This document shows positions 18,523 to 28,460 of a stretch of 64,000 bases of DNA, piece after piece. The position numbers and the translations under genes were made by a program. This stretch comes from an uncultured Lachnospiraceae bacterium (lineage in GTDB: Bacteria; Bacillota; Clostridia; Lachnospirales; Lachnospiraceae). Position 1 is the first letter of the stretch; each line of letters begins with the position of its first letter. Below the pieces are notes generated by a model. It worked only from the letters and a program-made list of their open reading frames with translations, was not told the DNA's origin and ran no database searches. The stretch spans positions 186,001-250,000 of the forward strand of contig CAMNXA010000001.1 of the NCBI GenBank assembly GCA_946566685.1, in the 5' to 3' direction.

Positions 18523-19701
18523 CTACTTTCTTACTATCAGCCGCAATAACATCGGATCCTCAGTCTCTGTCCTGGAAAACCCGGTTTTCTCTTCGCTTGC
18601 GACAACCGTAAACCCTAATTTCACGACTTTCCGGATCAGTTCTTCCGGATCGATAAACCTTCTATAATGGTCGTTATAGATAAAAGCGTTCTTTTCCACT
18701 GCTTCTCCCAGACCGTATATCTGATCATGAATGGTCCTGGCTTCTATCATGAACAATCCATTTCTCTTTAATGCTTTATACACATTGCCCAGAAGCTGCT
18801 CCTCCTGTTTTTCGGTGATGGCATGCAGGGTAAAACGGCTGTAACAATAATCATATTCTCTTTGAAACAAAACATCCGCTGTCACAAAATCATCACATAT
18901 AAACTCCAGATACTTGTCATCACCGTGTGTCTGTTCCAACATTCCGATTGCAACATCGGAAGCATCGATTCCCACCACATGTATGTTGTGCTTTGCAAAA
19001 AAGATACTGTCTCTTCCATTGCCGCAGCCTAAATCCAATAAATATTTGGTTTCCCCTGCCGCCGTCTGATCACCAATCATATTCTGCATTTCTCTGGCAA
19101 AGGAACTGCAATCATTTAAAATCACCGGCCTTTGCTGATAATACTCATTCCAATAGACCGTATCTTTATTAAATACCTCTTTCTCTTTATAGGTAACATC
19201 CTGTATCTTCTGCACACACTGCCAGACAGGAACAGACCCATCCGTATTCAATATGATATCCGGATTTTTGGGGAATTCCGCCTCATAGTGAATTCCCGGC
19301 AGATCATCCTGTTTGTCAGAACTCAGGTACAGTCCCTTCTTATCCCTCTTTTTCAGCACTTCCATGGGAACATCCAGAAACACTTCTATGTAGTGAGCAA
19401 AGTTTTCCCTGTTCCATGCTCTTATCTCATCAAACATGGCTATTGTGCAGATAATGACGTCTATGCCCTGATCGGAGAGCATCTTGCACATCAAAGAATA
19501 TCTCCTGGCACGGCCAAGCCGCTCCTGCCTTGTGTATCCCGGCGTGTCTCCACCCACTATATTCTTCAAAATATCTCCGTCAAGCAATACCACCGCGGAC
19601 TGCTTTTTCATTTTATAATACAGTGCGTTTCCCACCGTTGTCTTCCCGCTTCCAGCCAAACCTGTTATCCAATATACGATTCCCTTTTTTGTACTGTCCA
19701 T
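18523..19701 (-). CDS. CysC-like nucleotide kinase fused to SAM methyltransferase
   Basis: A 392-aa fusion. Residues 1-170 are of the adenylylsulfate-kinase fold: P-loop GLAGSGKT (14-21), LLDGD and RDKKGLY. The APS-kinase signature FISPYR is replaced by TIAMFDEIRAWNREN, as in the second CysC-like protein at 42329. Residues about 200-392 are a class I methyltransferase (LLDLGCGNGRDS, VGIDAS). The paralogue at 42329 sits in a phosphoramidate-type gene set, so this kinase may phosphorylate a CDP-linked donor rather than APS, with the methyltransferase acting on the same compound. No sulfate-activation genes (cysD/cysN) occur in the window. Domain calls are firm, substrate inferred. Confidence 0.82.
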   Translation of the reverse strand: MDSTKKGIVYWITGLAGSGKTTVGNALYYKMKKQSAVVLLDGDILKNIVGGDTPGYTRQERLGRARRYSLMCKMLSDQGIDVIICTIAMFDEIRAWNRENFAHYIEVFLDVPMEVLKKRDKKGLYLSSDKQDDLPGIHYEAEFPKNPDIILNTDGSVPVWQCVQKIQDVTYKEKEVFNKDTVYWNEYYQQRPVILNDCSSFAREMQNMIGDQTAAGETKYLLDLGCGNGRDSIFFAKHNIHVVGIDASDVAIGMLEQTHGDDKYLEFICDDFVTADVLFQREYDYCYSRFTLHAITEKQEEQLLGNVYKALKRNGLFMIEARTIHDQIYGLGEAVEKNAFIYNDHYRRFIDPEELIRKVVKLGFTVVASEEKTGFSRTETEDPMLLRLIVRK

Positions 19702-19733
19702 CTTATTTAGTCAATATCCTTTCTGTAAATTTA

Positions 19734-21956
19734 TCAAACAGGCAGTTCTATATCATAATCCTCATCTCTGCCCTTTACGATCCAGAAATCCGTACTGCAT
19801 AATATCCCATTTTCATGAAAACACTGATAAATATCTATCCTGTCCATATCCACCGGCCAGTTTCCAGCTTCTTTTCTGAGCGCCTCTACATGGATATAGG
19901 AGGACAGCACAACTGCCTTGACACCCTGCTCATACAGCTTATCTAACTCATCCATACGGACAATTGGCAAAGAAAGCGTATTACACAGACAGTCAGCATT
20001 ATTATCAAGAAATCCCCATATCTTTTTCCTGCTCTTTTCTGAGAGAACATAGTACAACACCAGGGAATGATAACCGCCCATCCTCACTCCCACACTATGA
20101 TCTGGATACTTGTCCAGCAACTGCTCTATCAGACCCACACGCTTTGCAACATCGTGATGCCCCAAAACTCTGTGGTACAAATCATGCAGACATTGTGAGT
20201 ATTTAAACTTCTCATTCTCAAATATTTCTTCCGGATATCCGCCCGTTAGTTCCCGATAGTGTGGAAGCAACCCCGGGTCGCATATATCATCCGCACATTC
20301 ATAGAACAAGATTGGACTGCGCATCTCCTTTCTGCGCGACAGCCACTCCTTACCCGTTGTATAAAATGTGTAAATGTATTCTTCATCGACAATCCCCTTG
20401 TACCCATAATAGATTTCATTGATCTCTTCTTTATTTTGAAACAGTTTCCTGACTGTCTGGGGATTATACAAATCTAAATTTCCAATCTCCACATATCCCC
20501 GGGTAAAATCATCTTCCCGAATTTCTTCCTCCATAATAATCTTTTTTAATGCAATGCCAAAATCCAAAAGAGAAAAAAGTCCTTTGATCCTTTTCGGTTT
20601 CCATGCTTTGTAACAAACACTGAAAAAGATTTGAATTCTTCTTTGCAGCATGGTTCCATCTCCGTGGTCAGACATATAAATACGGAAGGTATCCTCATTG
20701 GCAAAAGCATCATAAAAAGCAAGCTGCTCACTGACTTCCATTCTTGCCAGTCTGCGCATCTCTCCTGCTTCCTGATAATTATTATCATTCATGGCGGTGT
20801 TCAGATACGGCGCATGGGACTCCAGGGTGTGTACCAGCCATAATGTCTTTTGTTCGGACAAGAGCATGTCCGAAAACATATCCCATAATCTCATGGAAAT
20901 GGGAGCACACACATCAGTATAATAATGTCTCGACCGATAAGAGCGTGGGAAAAAATCACTGAAATAACCACTGTAAACCTTGATATCATACCCCTGTGCT
21001 TCCAACATCCGCACGACCGGACTGTTGTCCCGCGTAATCTCAGTAATCATATATGCCTGATCATCAATATCCTTCAATCCAAGAAACATGCCGCGCAGTG
21101 TTGGATGGGTGTACGGTATATAGGTAAAGGCGTTCTCAAACACCACAGCTTCTTTCATGACTGTCCGTAAATGCGGCAGACTGTCCACATCACAATACGG
21201 AATCGCATCCAGCCAATATAAAATGATATCTTTCTGCTTTCTTCGCCTGATTCTCTCCTGAATCAGATCTAATAACTCCTGAATTTCTGCCCACACAGCT
21301 TCATAGCGTTTATCATGCTCTGCAAGCAGCAGACTGTACTTCTTCGCCGTTATAAAGTTACGCATATACAGGGCAAGAAACAGACATTTTTGAAGAGCAG
21401 TCTGCCTGGTTCTCTCATCATCCGCCGTGCGATACTTACTCTGCTGACAATATAATTCGCACTGCACCGCTTCCGTCCATCCAGCACGTCTGCGCATGGC
21501 TCCTTTGGCATCCACCAGAAAATACAGATCCTCTTTGCCAAAGGCAAAAAACTCTCTTTGTAAGACTATCCCTTCCCCTTCAAAGACATCGTATATCCAC
21601 TGATAGGAAATGTTATGTTGTCTAAACCACCTTTCTATATACTCCGCTCCCAGAAAAGACAGCAAATATATCTCTTCATATTTCTTCCAGTCCGCCTTCT
21701 CTATTTCCTGTGGCGTCTGCTTCCCACGGTCATACAACAGAAAGTCAATACCGTCATAATCTCCCGATATATTATGTACAAACTCAAGGCCCGTCAGGTC
21801 ATCCCCAACAAATACTGCTTTTTTCTTATCCCGCACAAGGTTTTGCACAAGACTTTCCAGTATCTTCTGCGCCTCGCACATATTTCTGTAATGCGGATAA
21901 TATCGGTCCAGATTATATTTATAAATAATTCTGTTTAACGCCTCATTGATATCCAT
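19734..21956 (-). CDS. alkaline-phosphatase-superfamily (sulfatase-like) phospho-transferase/hydrolase, multidomain
   Basis: A 740-aa soluble protein. The central part (about 240-480) has the sulfatase/phosphoethanolamine-transferase fold: ILYWLDAIPYCDVD near the nucleophile region, a Thr-rich AFTYIPYTHPT, VHTLESHAPY and the metal ligands YMSDHGDG. An N-terminal segment (VFVGDDLTG) and a C-terminal Rossmann-like module (IWGFLDNNAD, about 640-720) flank it. It overlaps the upstream glycerophosphotransferase-like gene by 14 nt, so the two are translationally coupled. It probably adds or trims a phosphodiester on the glycan precursor. Unlike LtaS or EptA it has no membrane anchor, so cytoplasmic action is expected. 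Confidence 0.72.
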   Translation of the reverse strand: MDINEALNRIIYKYNLDRYYPHYRNMCEAQKILESLVQNLVRDKKKAVFVGDDLTGLEFVHNISGDYDGIDFLLYDRGKQTPQEIEKADWKKYEEIYLLSFLGAEYIERWFRQHNISYQWIYDVFEGEGIVLQREFFAFGKEDLYFLVDAKGAMRRRAGWTEAVQCELYCQQSKYRTADDERTRQTALQKCLFLALYMRNFITAKKYSLLLAEHDKRYEAVWAEIQELLDLIQERIRRRKQKDIILYWLDAIPYCDVDSLPHLRTVMKEAVVFENAFTYIPYTHPTLRGMFLGLKDIDDQAYMITEITRDNSPVVRMLEAQGYDIKVYSGYFSDFFPRSYRSRHYYTDVCAPISMRLWDMFSDMLLSEQKTLWLVHTLESHAPYLNTAMNDNNYQEAGEMRRLARMEVSEQLAFYDAFANEDTFRIYMSDHGDGTMLQRRIQIFFSVCYKAWKPKRIKGLFSLLDFGIALKKIIMEEEIREDDFTRGYVEIGNLDLYNPQTVRKLFQNKEEINEIYYGYKGIVDEEYIYTFYTTGKEWLSRRKEMRSPILFYECADDICDPGLLPHYRELTGGYPEEIFENEKFKYSQCLHDLYHRVLGHHDVAKRVGLIEQLLDKYPDHSVGVRMGGYHSLVLYYVLSEKSRKKIWGFLDNNADCLCNTLSLPIVRMDELDKLYEQGVKAVVLSSYIHVEALRKEAGNWPVDMDRIDIYQCFHENGILCSTDFWIVKGRDEDYDIELPV

Positions 21957-23496
21957 TGCCGTCCCTGTCCTTTCTGTCTAAAGTAACTGCGCAGATAAAC
22001 TCGGCCACCCGTTCACTTGCATGTCCATCTTCCCTGATTCCATACTGTTCCAGGAATTTTCTGATCTTCCTCTCATATTGGCCTGGGTCAAACTCCAGAA
22101 TGTTTCTGCAAAGCTGCCCCGTATCCTCCGCTATGGCAAAGGGAAGCTGTCTGTAATCTATCAGAAGCTCATATTCATTAGTCAGATAATCCTCCAAATC
22201 CGTGGCATATAAAAATACTGGTTTCCCGACAAACGCCGGTTCAAACATAAGACTGGAGTAATCCGATACGGTAACAGCAAATGCAGAAACCAGTTCCTCA
22301 CTATCCTCATATGCGCTTACATCAAATACAAAATCCGGTAACACCATTTCCCTTGCCGCATTCTGTACGGACGGATGCAGGCGCAAAGCAATCATCCATT
22401 TACCGCCAAAACGTTGCTCCAATGCATCCTTAACCTGCTCATACCCAAAATCTATTGCCCTGGACTGGTGAACACTCTTGCCTTCCTCTTTGCTGAATCT
22501 GTATGTGGGCGCATACATCAGTACCTGCACACTCTCCGGCAGTCTGAAATATGCATATACTTTCTCTCTGTTCTGCGCCTCACAAAACAAGCCATCCGTA
22601 CGCGGCGAACCGGCCATGAGAAATTTATCCTCTACCCCAAACCCCCGTTTACAGGACTCTTTGTCAAACTCGCTGCCCACTACAATATAGTCAATGATCC
22701 TGCTCTCTCTTTCCCAGGAAGCCAGTTTGGCCGGCTCACTCTGAAAAGTCGCAGCATCCAGATAAAACTTTTTTAATGTGATGCTCGCCCAATGCTTTGT
22801 CTGTATATATATCTGTTCCGGACGCTTTAAAAAGTACCCAGGTATCACATTGTCCGCAATCCATACTTTGGATGTCTCAGCCTCATATAAAACCTGCTTC
22901 CAATTTGCCCGCAATACCTTGCGCACCTGACCGGGCAGACCGGCATTGAGATCATTTACCAGCCACACAATATCCATATCCGGTCGAAGCCTCATAAGCG
23001 CCTGTGAAATATACTTTTCATGATCTGCATAGTTGGCAAAAGAAGAGAAGAGAACTTTCTTGGGATTGATTGGAAGTCCGGCATATTTTCGGGCATACTC
23101 ATCCAATCCCTGTTGAGAAGACTCTGACGCCTTTAGCTGTATGGCAAAACCATCCAGTAAGGAAAGTACGTAAACCAAAGTAAAGCCCCTGGCTTTCAAC
23201 TCCTGTACAATCTCTTCATACCGCTTTGCACTTGCCACCAGAATCAGCGTCTCTTCCGGCACATACCCCGCAAGAATCTTCGCACTGCTGATACGGATAC
23301 TTTCGCATTTCGTCTGAAAAGCCTCCGCCAGTAAATCCCCCGCCTTCTGCCCCTGTTTGGCCGTATCATTGTCTATCATTGCTTCCACCGGTATCTGATT
23401 TCCATAACAGTCCAGAAACTGCCGGATTCCCAATCCCAGTCCATATAGAATTACTTTTTTTGCTGTACACGCTTCTTCTATCTCATTCCATCTCAT
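21943..23496 (-). CDS. CDP-glycerol glycerophosphotransferase-family protein with N-terminal Rossmann-like module
   Basis: A 517-aa protein. Residues about 15-115 form the recurrent Rossmann-like module (VILYGLGLGI, AMIDND). From about 145 it matches the TagB/TagF polyol-phosphate transferase fold: ILFSSFANYADHEKYI, LMAGSPRTD, LRLHPS, and the CDP-binding ending SDYSSLMFEPAFVGKP. Family members transfer glycerol-phosphate or ribitol-phosphate from a CDP donor. The CDP donor could come from the cytidylyltransferases at 14083, 55817 or 58130. Overlap with the next gene suggests a joint phosphodiester-modifying step. Confidence 0.87.
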   Translation of the reverse strand: MRWNEIEEACTAKKVILYGLGLGIRQFLDCYGNQIPVEAMIDNDTAKQGQKAGDLLAEAFQTKCESIRISSAKILAGYVPEETLILVASAKRYEEIVQELKARGFTLVYVLSLLDGFAIQLKASESSQQGLDEYARKYAGLPINPKKVLFSSFANYADHEKYISQALMRLRPDMDIVWLVNDLNAGLPGQVRKVLRANWKQVLYEAETSKVWIADNVIPGYFLKRPEQIYIQTKHWASITLKKFYLDAATFQSEPAKLASWERESRIIDYIVVGSEFDKESCKRGFGVEDKFLMAGSPRTDGLFCEAQNREKVYAYFRLPESVQVLMYAPTYRFSKEEGKSVHQSRAIDFGYEQVKDALEQRFGGKWMIALRLHPSVQNAAREMVLPDFVFDVSAYEDSEELVSAFAVTVSDYSSLMFEPAFVGKPVFLYATDLEDYLTNEYELLIDYRQLPFAIAEDTGQLCRNILEFDPGQYERKIRKFLEQYGIREDGHASERVAEFICAVTLDRKDRDGNGYQ

Positions 23497-23523
23497 AGAC
23501 CTGCTCCTGACAACATTCCACCC

Positions 23524-25071
23524 TTACCAAAGTAAAGGTTCCAGCGTAAAATAATGTTCATTATAATGAAAGCCATTTTGATCCAGGATTGCAAAAATAT
23601 CACTTCTTTTAGTAATAACCCCTACCAGAATCCTGTTTTCGTTATGTTCAAGAACCTCTTTTGGCGCCACGATCTCATACCCCAAAAACTGGCCCTTTGC
23701 ATAAGAATCAATAAAACCGGCAATCGTCAGTTCCGGTGCAAAAACATCTAATATTTCTTTATAGATTTTTCCGTATTTGCCTGTTCCCCAGATATAACAG
23801 TTACGCTTTTTCCCGGATTCCGACAAAAGGTTTGTGACATAATAAATCTTCCATAAACCTGCCTTCACATAATCACTGTTTGTGAAGCACTCCTGATACT
23901 GATAGAATCTGTCAGTAATTCCGGCAAACTGTTTGTGAAAATCATGGATCGTGTAGCCGTTCTTCTCCTGATACGCCGCCAGGATTTCTTCATAACATTT
24001 TCCTAAGTTGGCTGTCACAGCCCCAGGTGAATGGGTCTCTTCATAGGTCACACGTGCCTGCTCTATCATCTTTTGCAGACTGCCTGTCCGTGCATCTTCA
24101 TAGACTCTTTGTATACAGGTAACCAAATCTTTGGCCCCATAGCCTTCAGACAGATAACCATTCTCCCCGTCCCTTATAACCTCCGGCACCCCCGCAACGG
24201 GAGTGGAAATCACAACAAGCCCATGTGCCAAAGCTTCTGAAACAACATTGGGATAAGACTCACTTGTACTGCCGCAGATCAGCACATCACCATCTTCATA
24301 AACTGCTTCCATATTTTCAGAAAAGCCTTTCAGTTCTATAAAATCCTGAAGTCCCTTTTCTGTGATATATTGTCTGCATACCTCTTCATAGGGAAGCCCT
24401 CCATGTCCCCATAACTGTAATCTGCCCTTTAATCCGTAAGACTTCATGGCCAGTTCAAATGCCTTAATCACTTCAAGCTGATTCTTACGTTCACATAGTA
24501 ACCCTACGCATACAAACTTAAGTTCATCTGATCCGGAAAGATATTGACTCCACTTCCCCTCCTCGGCAACGGTCCGGATACAATAAGATCTGGTGCCCAG
24601 GCATTCATGCCACAAATCTGCATAATATAAGGAATCGCAGATATGATACTGCGGAAAAATATCCGCATATTCAAGCTTAAAAAATTCAGGATTCACCTGA
24701 TAAACATCCATGATATGAGGAATCTTTAACTCCCGGCATGCCAGTTCCACAACCGTATTTATCTGCACCGAATGTACCACATCCGGTATGTGGTCTTGCA
24801 GAAAAGACTTAACCTCCTCATAATGGTCAAGAACCCCCAAAATATCCACACCCTCCGGCTGACTGGTCACACAGTAACAGAGCTCATAAATCTGTATGCC
24901 TTCTCTCTCGCATATCCTTATGTACTCTTCACAGACCTTCCACCAGGATGAAACCACCACCGAGACATTCTTTCCTGCTCTTTTCATTAAAATGGCCTGC
25001 CAGAGTATGGTATTGGCAGCGCCGCCAAAATTCGGATAGTGATCCATGAAATATAGTATTTTTTCCGGCAT
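23524..25071 (-). CDS. family 4 glycosyltransferase with C-terminal Rossmann-like module
   Basis: A 515-aa GT-B retaining transferase. The acceptor domain begins with HYPNFGGAANTILWQ. The donor domain holds KFVCVGLLCERKNQ and the GT4 E-x7-E region SESYPNVVSEALAHGL, followed by TPVAGVPEVI. Residues about 425-515 are the cluster's Rossmann-like module (CYIWGTGKYGK, GFIDS). It is a cytoplasmic, probably membrane-peripheral enzyme that adds one sugar of the repeat. Linked upstream to a GT2 with a 39-nt gap. Donor not predictable. Confidence 0.9.
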   Translation of the reverse strand: MPEKILYFMDHYPNFGGAANTILWQAILMKRAGKNVSVVVSSWWKVCEEYIRICEREGIQIYELCYCVTSQPEGVDILGVLDHYEEVKSFLQDHIPDVVHSVQINTVVELACRELKIPHIMDVYQVNPEFFKLEYADIFPQYHICDSLYYADLWHECLGTRSYCIRTVAEEGKWSQYLSGSDELKFVCVGLLCERKNQLEVIKAFELAMKSYGLKGRLQLWGHGGLPYEEVCRQYITEKGLQDFIELKGFSENMEAVYEDGDVLICGSTSESYPNVVSEALAHGLVVISTPVAGVPEVIRDGENGYLSEGYGAKDLVTCIQRVYEDARTGSLQKMIEQARVTYEETHSPGAVTANLGKCYEEILAAYQEKNGYTIHDFHKQFAGITDRFYQYQECFTNSDYVKAGLWKIYYVTNLLSESGKKRNCYIWGTGKYGKIYKEILDVFAPELTIAGFIDSYAKGQFLGYEIVAPKEVLEHNENRILVGVITKRSDIFAILDQNGFHYNEHYFTLEPLLW

Positions 25072-25110
25072 TAACCTTCTCCAGTTTCTCTTAAGAATCC
25101 AACCACAGCT

Positions 25111-26208
25111 TCAAAGTTCCTCATATCTTCCCAACTCCGCAATCCTATTCAACAAATTCGGATAACCCATTACCGCATCTCTTCCCATCCCATCCTGCGC
25201 AAGCTTCTTCTCAATTTCCTTCTCATGTCCCCTGGGGGTAATACAGATAAAATTCCGTTTGTCAATCTCTTTCGCCGAAATAACCGGATATCCTTCTACA
25301 CTCTTAATATTCGGATTCCGGTCAATAAAACCAATCACCGAAGCACCTGCTCTGTTCAATAATTCCAGACAGGATTTTCCTCGTTCCCCGGCTCCCCATA
25401 TGTAATATCCCTTATCATAATGAAAGATTTTCTTTACTTCCGACATATGGTTTTCAAGCGCATCCGCCACCTTCTGCCGGCACAACTCCATCTCCAGATA
25501 ATCAGCATAATAGGCATCTATCCTGGCGGCTGTCTGCACTAGCTCGTATCTTTTGGCACAGGTAAGTGCCGCTTTATAATGTTCCTTAAGTCCTTCATAC
25601 CTCCTGCGGCCGCTCAACCCGCCGGCCCTGAAATACGTGAAACAGTCTTCCACACACAATACCTCTGCGCCAGCCGCACATGCGTTGATCACCCAGGCCA
25701 CATCCGCCGCAACCCGATAGGAAGTATCATATCCGCCCATCTTTTGGAAAAGACTGCGTCTTACAAACAAGGCCGGATGGGGATAGATGACCCGGAAGAA
25801 TACATCATCTTTCTCCCTTCGTCCCAACTCCATTTTCTGTGCTTTGCCATCTGCATATAAATAGACGTTTCCGCTGACCATATCCGCCAGCGTGTCCCCA
25901 AAATACCGGTTCACCTTCTCCAGCGTGTCCTGTTCATACCAGTCGTCACTGTTTAAAAAAGCAACAACGTCCCCCGTACATTTCTGCAATCCTTTATTCA
26001 TTGCATCATATACGCCCTGATCGGGTTCACTGATCAATAAAGAAATCGATTCCCGATACTTCTCTATGACAGCAAGGGTTCCATCCTTCGAGCCGCCATC
26101 GATTATAATATATTCCAGTTCACCGTAATTCTGGCTGACAACACTCTGTATTGTCTGTTCTATGGTATCTGCACTGTTATAGCAGACCGTAATCACAGAT
26201 ATTTTCAT
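25111..26208 (-). CDS. family 2 glycosyltransferase with C-terminal Rossmann-like module
   Basis: A 365-aa protein starting at the ATG at 26208, which shares an ATGA overlap with the stop of the upstream gene; the longer frame to 26253 is unlikely. The GT-A domain has SVITVCYNSADTI, IDGGSKDGT and LNSDDWY, and resembles WcaA/SpsA-like enzymes that use an S-D-D metal motif. From about residue 275 the Rossmann-like module appears (YYIWGAGERGK, GFIDRN). Translational coupling to the methyltransferase upstream suggests the same repeat-unit sugar is handled. Confidence 0.9.
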   Translation of the reverse strand: MKISVITVCYNSADTIEQTIQSVVSQNYGELEYIIIDGGSKDGTLAVIEKYRESISLLISEPDQGVYDAMNKGLQKCTGDVVAFLNSDDWYEQDTLEKVNRYFGDTLADMVSGNVYLYADGKAQKMELGRREKDDVFFRVIYPHPALFVRRSLFQKMGGYDTSYRVAADVAWVINACAAGAEVLCVEDCFTYFRAGGLSGRRRYEGLKEHYKAALTCAKRYELVQTAARIDAYYADYLEMELCRQKVADALENHMSEVKKIFHYDKGYYIWGAGERGKSCLELLNRAGASVIGFIDRNPNIKSVEGYPVISAKEIDKRNFICITPRGHEKEIEKKLAQDGMGRDAVMGYPNLLNRIAELGRYEEL

Positions 26209-27242
26209 GATTGTGCATCCTTCTGACTGCCTCTCATAGACCAGATGGACCACCCTGTTTTCTTCTTTTCAAAGACAACCATGCTGTCATAAAAATGAAT
26301 CCCCTTGATTTGGTTACGAAACTCTGGAAATAATGCCTCATCCTCCTGCTCTATATGCTGATAATGCAATTCATCCACCAGCTTCTTGGCAAATTCAATA
26401 AAGGTATCTCCCCGCAGCTTTCCGCCAAAAGAAGGCCAATAAGACGTATGGGTATCCTCACAAAGATAAATACCGCCATTGTTGAGCAACGGAAATAATA
26501 TCTGGAAAGAATCCATCTGATGTTTCACCGCATGACTGCCATCGTCCAGCACAATATCAAATGGTCCAAACTCCTCACACACTTTTTGCAGAAAATCAGG
26601 GTCGTCCTGTGAACCGATACGCACATACACATTATCTTCTTCATACTGCTTGCAGGCGCTGTCAATATCGACCCCGACAATAACCGCCTTCTCGCCAAAG
26701 TACTGCCGCCACATTTGCAGGGAACCACCTTTGGCCACCCCTATCTCCAACATTCTGACAGCCGTTCCCGTATATTTCTGGAAATACTGGTGATATACCT
26801 CAAAATAATGCCACCATTTGTTAACAATCCGATGTTCTCCCCAAAAGAAAAACTCTTCCAGAGAATTGTCTGTCACGATCTCATCCTGACTAAGATGCGC
26901 AATATCACAGCCCTGATCCTGTTTACAATTCAGGGAAATACTGCCCAGATTACATGCGCTGGGAACAATCAGATACTCCGCCTGAGTAATCTTATCATCC
27001 GGAATCTCATAATCGGATATAAGCTGCTCTTTAATCTCCTCAAAATGTGTGGTAACCAGTATCTTGTCATAGGTTTCACTTTTTAACTTTTCCGGAGACA
27101 CCACTTCATATCCCGCTATGAGCGTACCCCATTTACCGGCGTCATTGTCCGTGATAAACAGAATTTCCATAACATCCAAAAATTGGCAGGACATCAAAAA
27201 ATGAACTGTATTCTTCCCTGCGCCAAAAATAATAACCTTCAT
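26205..27242 (-). CDS. Rossmann-like module fused to class I SAM methyltransferase
   Basis: A 345-aa protein. The N-terminal module (residues 1-90: VIIFGAGKNTVHF, FITDND) is followed by a linker with a four-Cys/His-like stretch (PSACNLGSISLNCKQD). A methyltransferase of the Methyltransf_24/CmcI-like group follows, with MLEIGVAKGGSLQMW, IVGVDID and the active-site-like VLDDGSHAVKHQ. Such enzymes O-methylate sugars in glycan and macrolide pathways. It overlaps genes on both sides by 4 nt. The methylated position is unknown. Confidence 0.85.
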   Translation of the reverse strand: MKVIIFGAGKNTVHFLMSCQFLDVMEILFITDNDAGKWGTLIAGYEVVSPEKLKSETYDKILVTTHFEEIKEQLISDYEIPDDKITQAEYLIVPSACNLGSISLNCKQDQGCDIAHLSQDEIVTDNSLEEFFFWGEHRIVNKWWHYFEVYHQYFQKYTGTAVRMLEIGVAKGGSLQMWRQYFGEKAVIVGVDIDSACKQYEEDNVYVRIGSQDDPDFLQKVCEEFGPFDIVLDDGSHAVKHQMDSFQILFPLLNNGGIYLCEDTHTSYWPSFGGKLRGDTFIEFAKKLVDELHYQHIEQEDEALFPEFRNQIKGIHFYDSMVVFEKKKTGWSIWSMRGSQKDAQS

Positions 27243-28429
27243 ACTTTCTTATCCCTCCAATACATCCTTTTGGGCTTTTCCCATACTATCTTGTCTTTGG
27301 AAACTCCCAGTCCATCTAAATATTTCTTTACACCAGCAGCTGCTTCTTCCCCGTCCAGTGCAATCACTATGTAATCAAACGTCATATCCTTTACACTTTC
27401 CGGACCACTGATACAATAACCGTAGTCCGCCAGACATTGATAATTCCTGTCAACCCAGCCCTCAATGTTTCCATAACCACTCTCATATAAGGTCCTGTAA
27501 TAAGCCTTCCCGACCATTCCCGCCCCATAGATCACAATTCGTGCATCCTTAGGTATGGATGCAAACGGAAATACATATACCGGCATGTTGATCTCCACCC
27601 CGTATATCCTCTCAATGGCAGGGCTGAGAAACAATTTTACATACTGCTTCAACGGGTACCAGGTCTGTTCCCAAACCCCCAGATTTTTAAAACAGGTCTC
27701 CATATAATCCTCAAACTGCTTAATCCTGACCAGAGAATCCATATCATAACTTGTAGACAGGGAATTATCATGCACACAGTAGTGATACCAGGCCCCTTCC
27801 GTAAACACAATACCGGACGCTTTGACCATACTGATATAAGCTATGGCGGCATCGTCCCCATAAGTAATCTGCGTGTCTATCTTCCGTGCGGTTTCCAGAT
27901 ATAAACTCTTTTTAAATATTTTTGTACACAGGGACGGGGTGACTCCTCTCCTGCCGTATTCTGCATCATACATCATCCTTGGAATCACACTTTGCCGGAT
28001 TGCCCCTCTGTCATAAAACCCTGGCGGCAGCATATCCTTTTCACTCCACAGCTTCTTCCCACTGTCATAGAGATATCCGGAGGAAATCATATCCGGCTGA
28101 TGTTCCTTATAGTGCCGCATCAGTTCACAATACATATCCTCCTCAATCCAGTCGTCACTGTCCACGAAAGTCAAAAGCTCCCCTTTGGCAGCATCTGCTC
28201 CAAAATTGCGTGCCGCAACAGAACCCTGATTTTCATTATGATAAGTAACTACCCGCATATCTTTCCGGGCAAATTCATCACATATTTCCCCCGATCGATC
28301 CGTGGAACCGTCATCCACCAGGATAACTTCAACATTTGTGTACTTCTGATGTAAAATGCTGTCTATGCACCGGGGCAGATACTTCTCGGAATTATAAATT
28401 GGCACGATCACTGAAAGCAGCTTATCCAT
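27239..28429 (-). CDS. family 2 glycosyltransferase with C-terminal Rossmann-like module
   Basis: A 396-aa enzyme. The GT-A domain, near 1-225, has SVIVPIYNSEKYL, DDGSTDRS and a FVDSDDW metal motif of the EpsJ/capsule type. The module at about 295-385 reads RIVIYGAGMVGKA and then GWVDRN. It overlaps the downstream methyltransferase gene by 4 nt. Predicted to add a hexose or N-acetylhexosamine; specificity unknown. Confidence 0.9.
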   Translation of the reverse strand: MDKLLSVIVPIYNSEKYLPRCIDSILHQKYTNVEVILVDDGSTDRSGEICDEFARKDMRVVTYHNENQGSVAARNFGADAAKGELLTFVDSDDWIEEDMYCELMRHYKEHQPDMISSGYLYDSGKKLWSEKDMLPPGFYDRGAIRQSVIPRMMYDAEYGRRGVTPSLCTKIFKKSLYLETARKIDTQITYGDDAAIAYISMVKASGIVFTEGAWYHYCVHDNSLSTSYDMDSLVRIKQFEDYMETCFKNLGVWEQTWYPLKQYVKLFLSPAIERIYGVEINMPVYVFPFASIPKDARIVIYGAGMVGKAYYRTLYESGYGNIEGWVDRNYQCLADYGYCISGPESVKDMTFDYIVIALDGEEAAAGVKKYLDGLGVSKDKIVWEKPKRMYWRDKKV

Positions 28430-28460
28430 TTGGGCGCCCTCTCCCTTTTCATATAACTAT

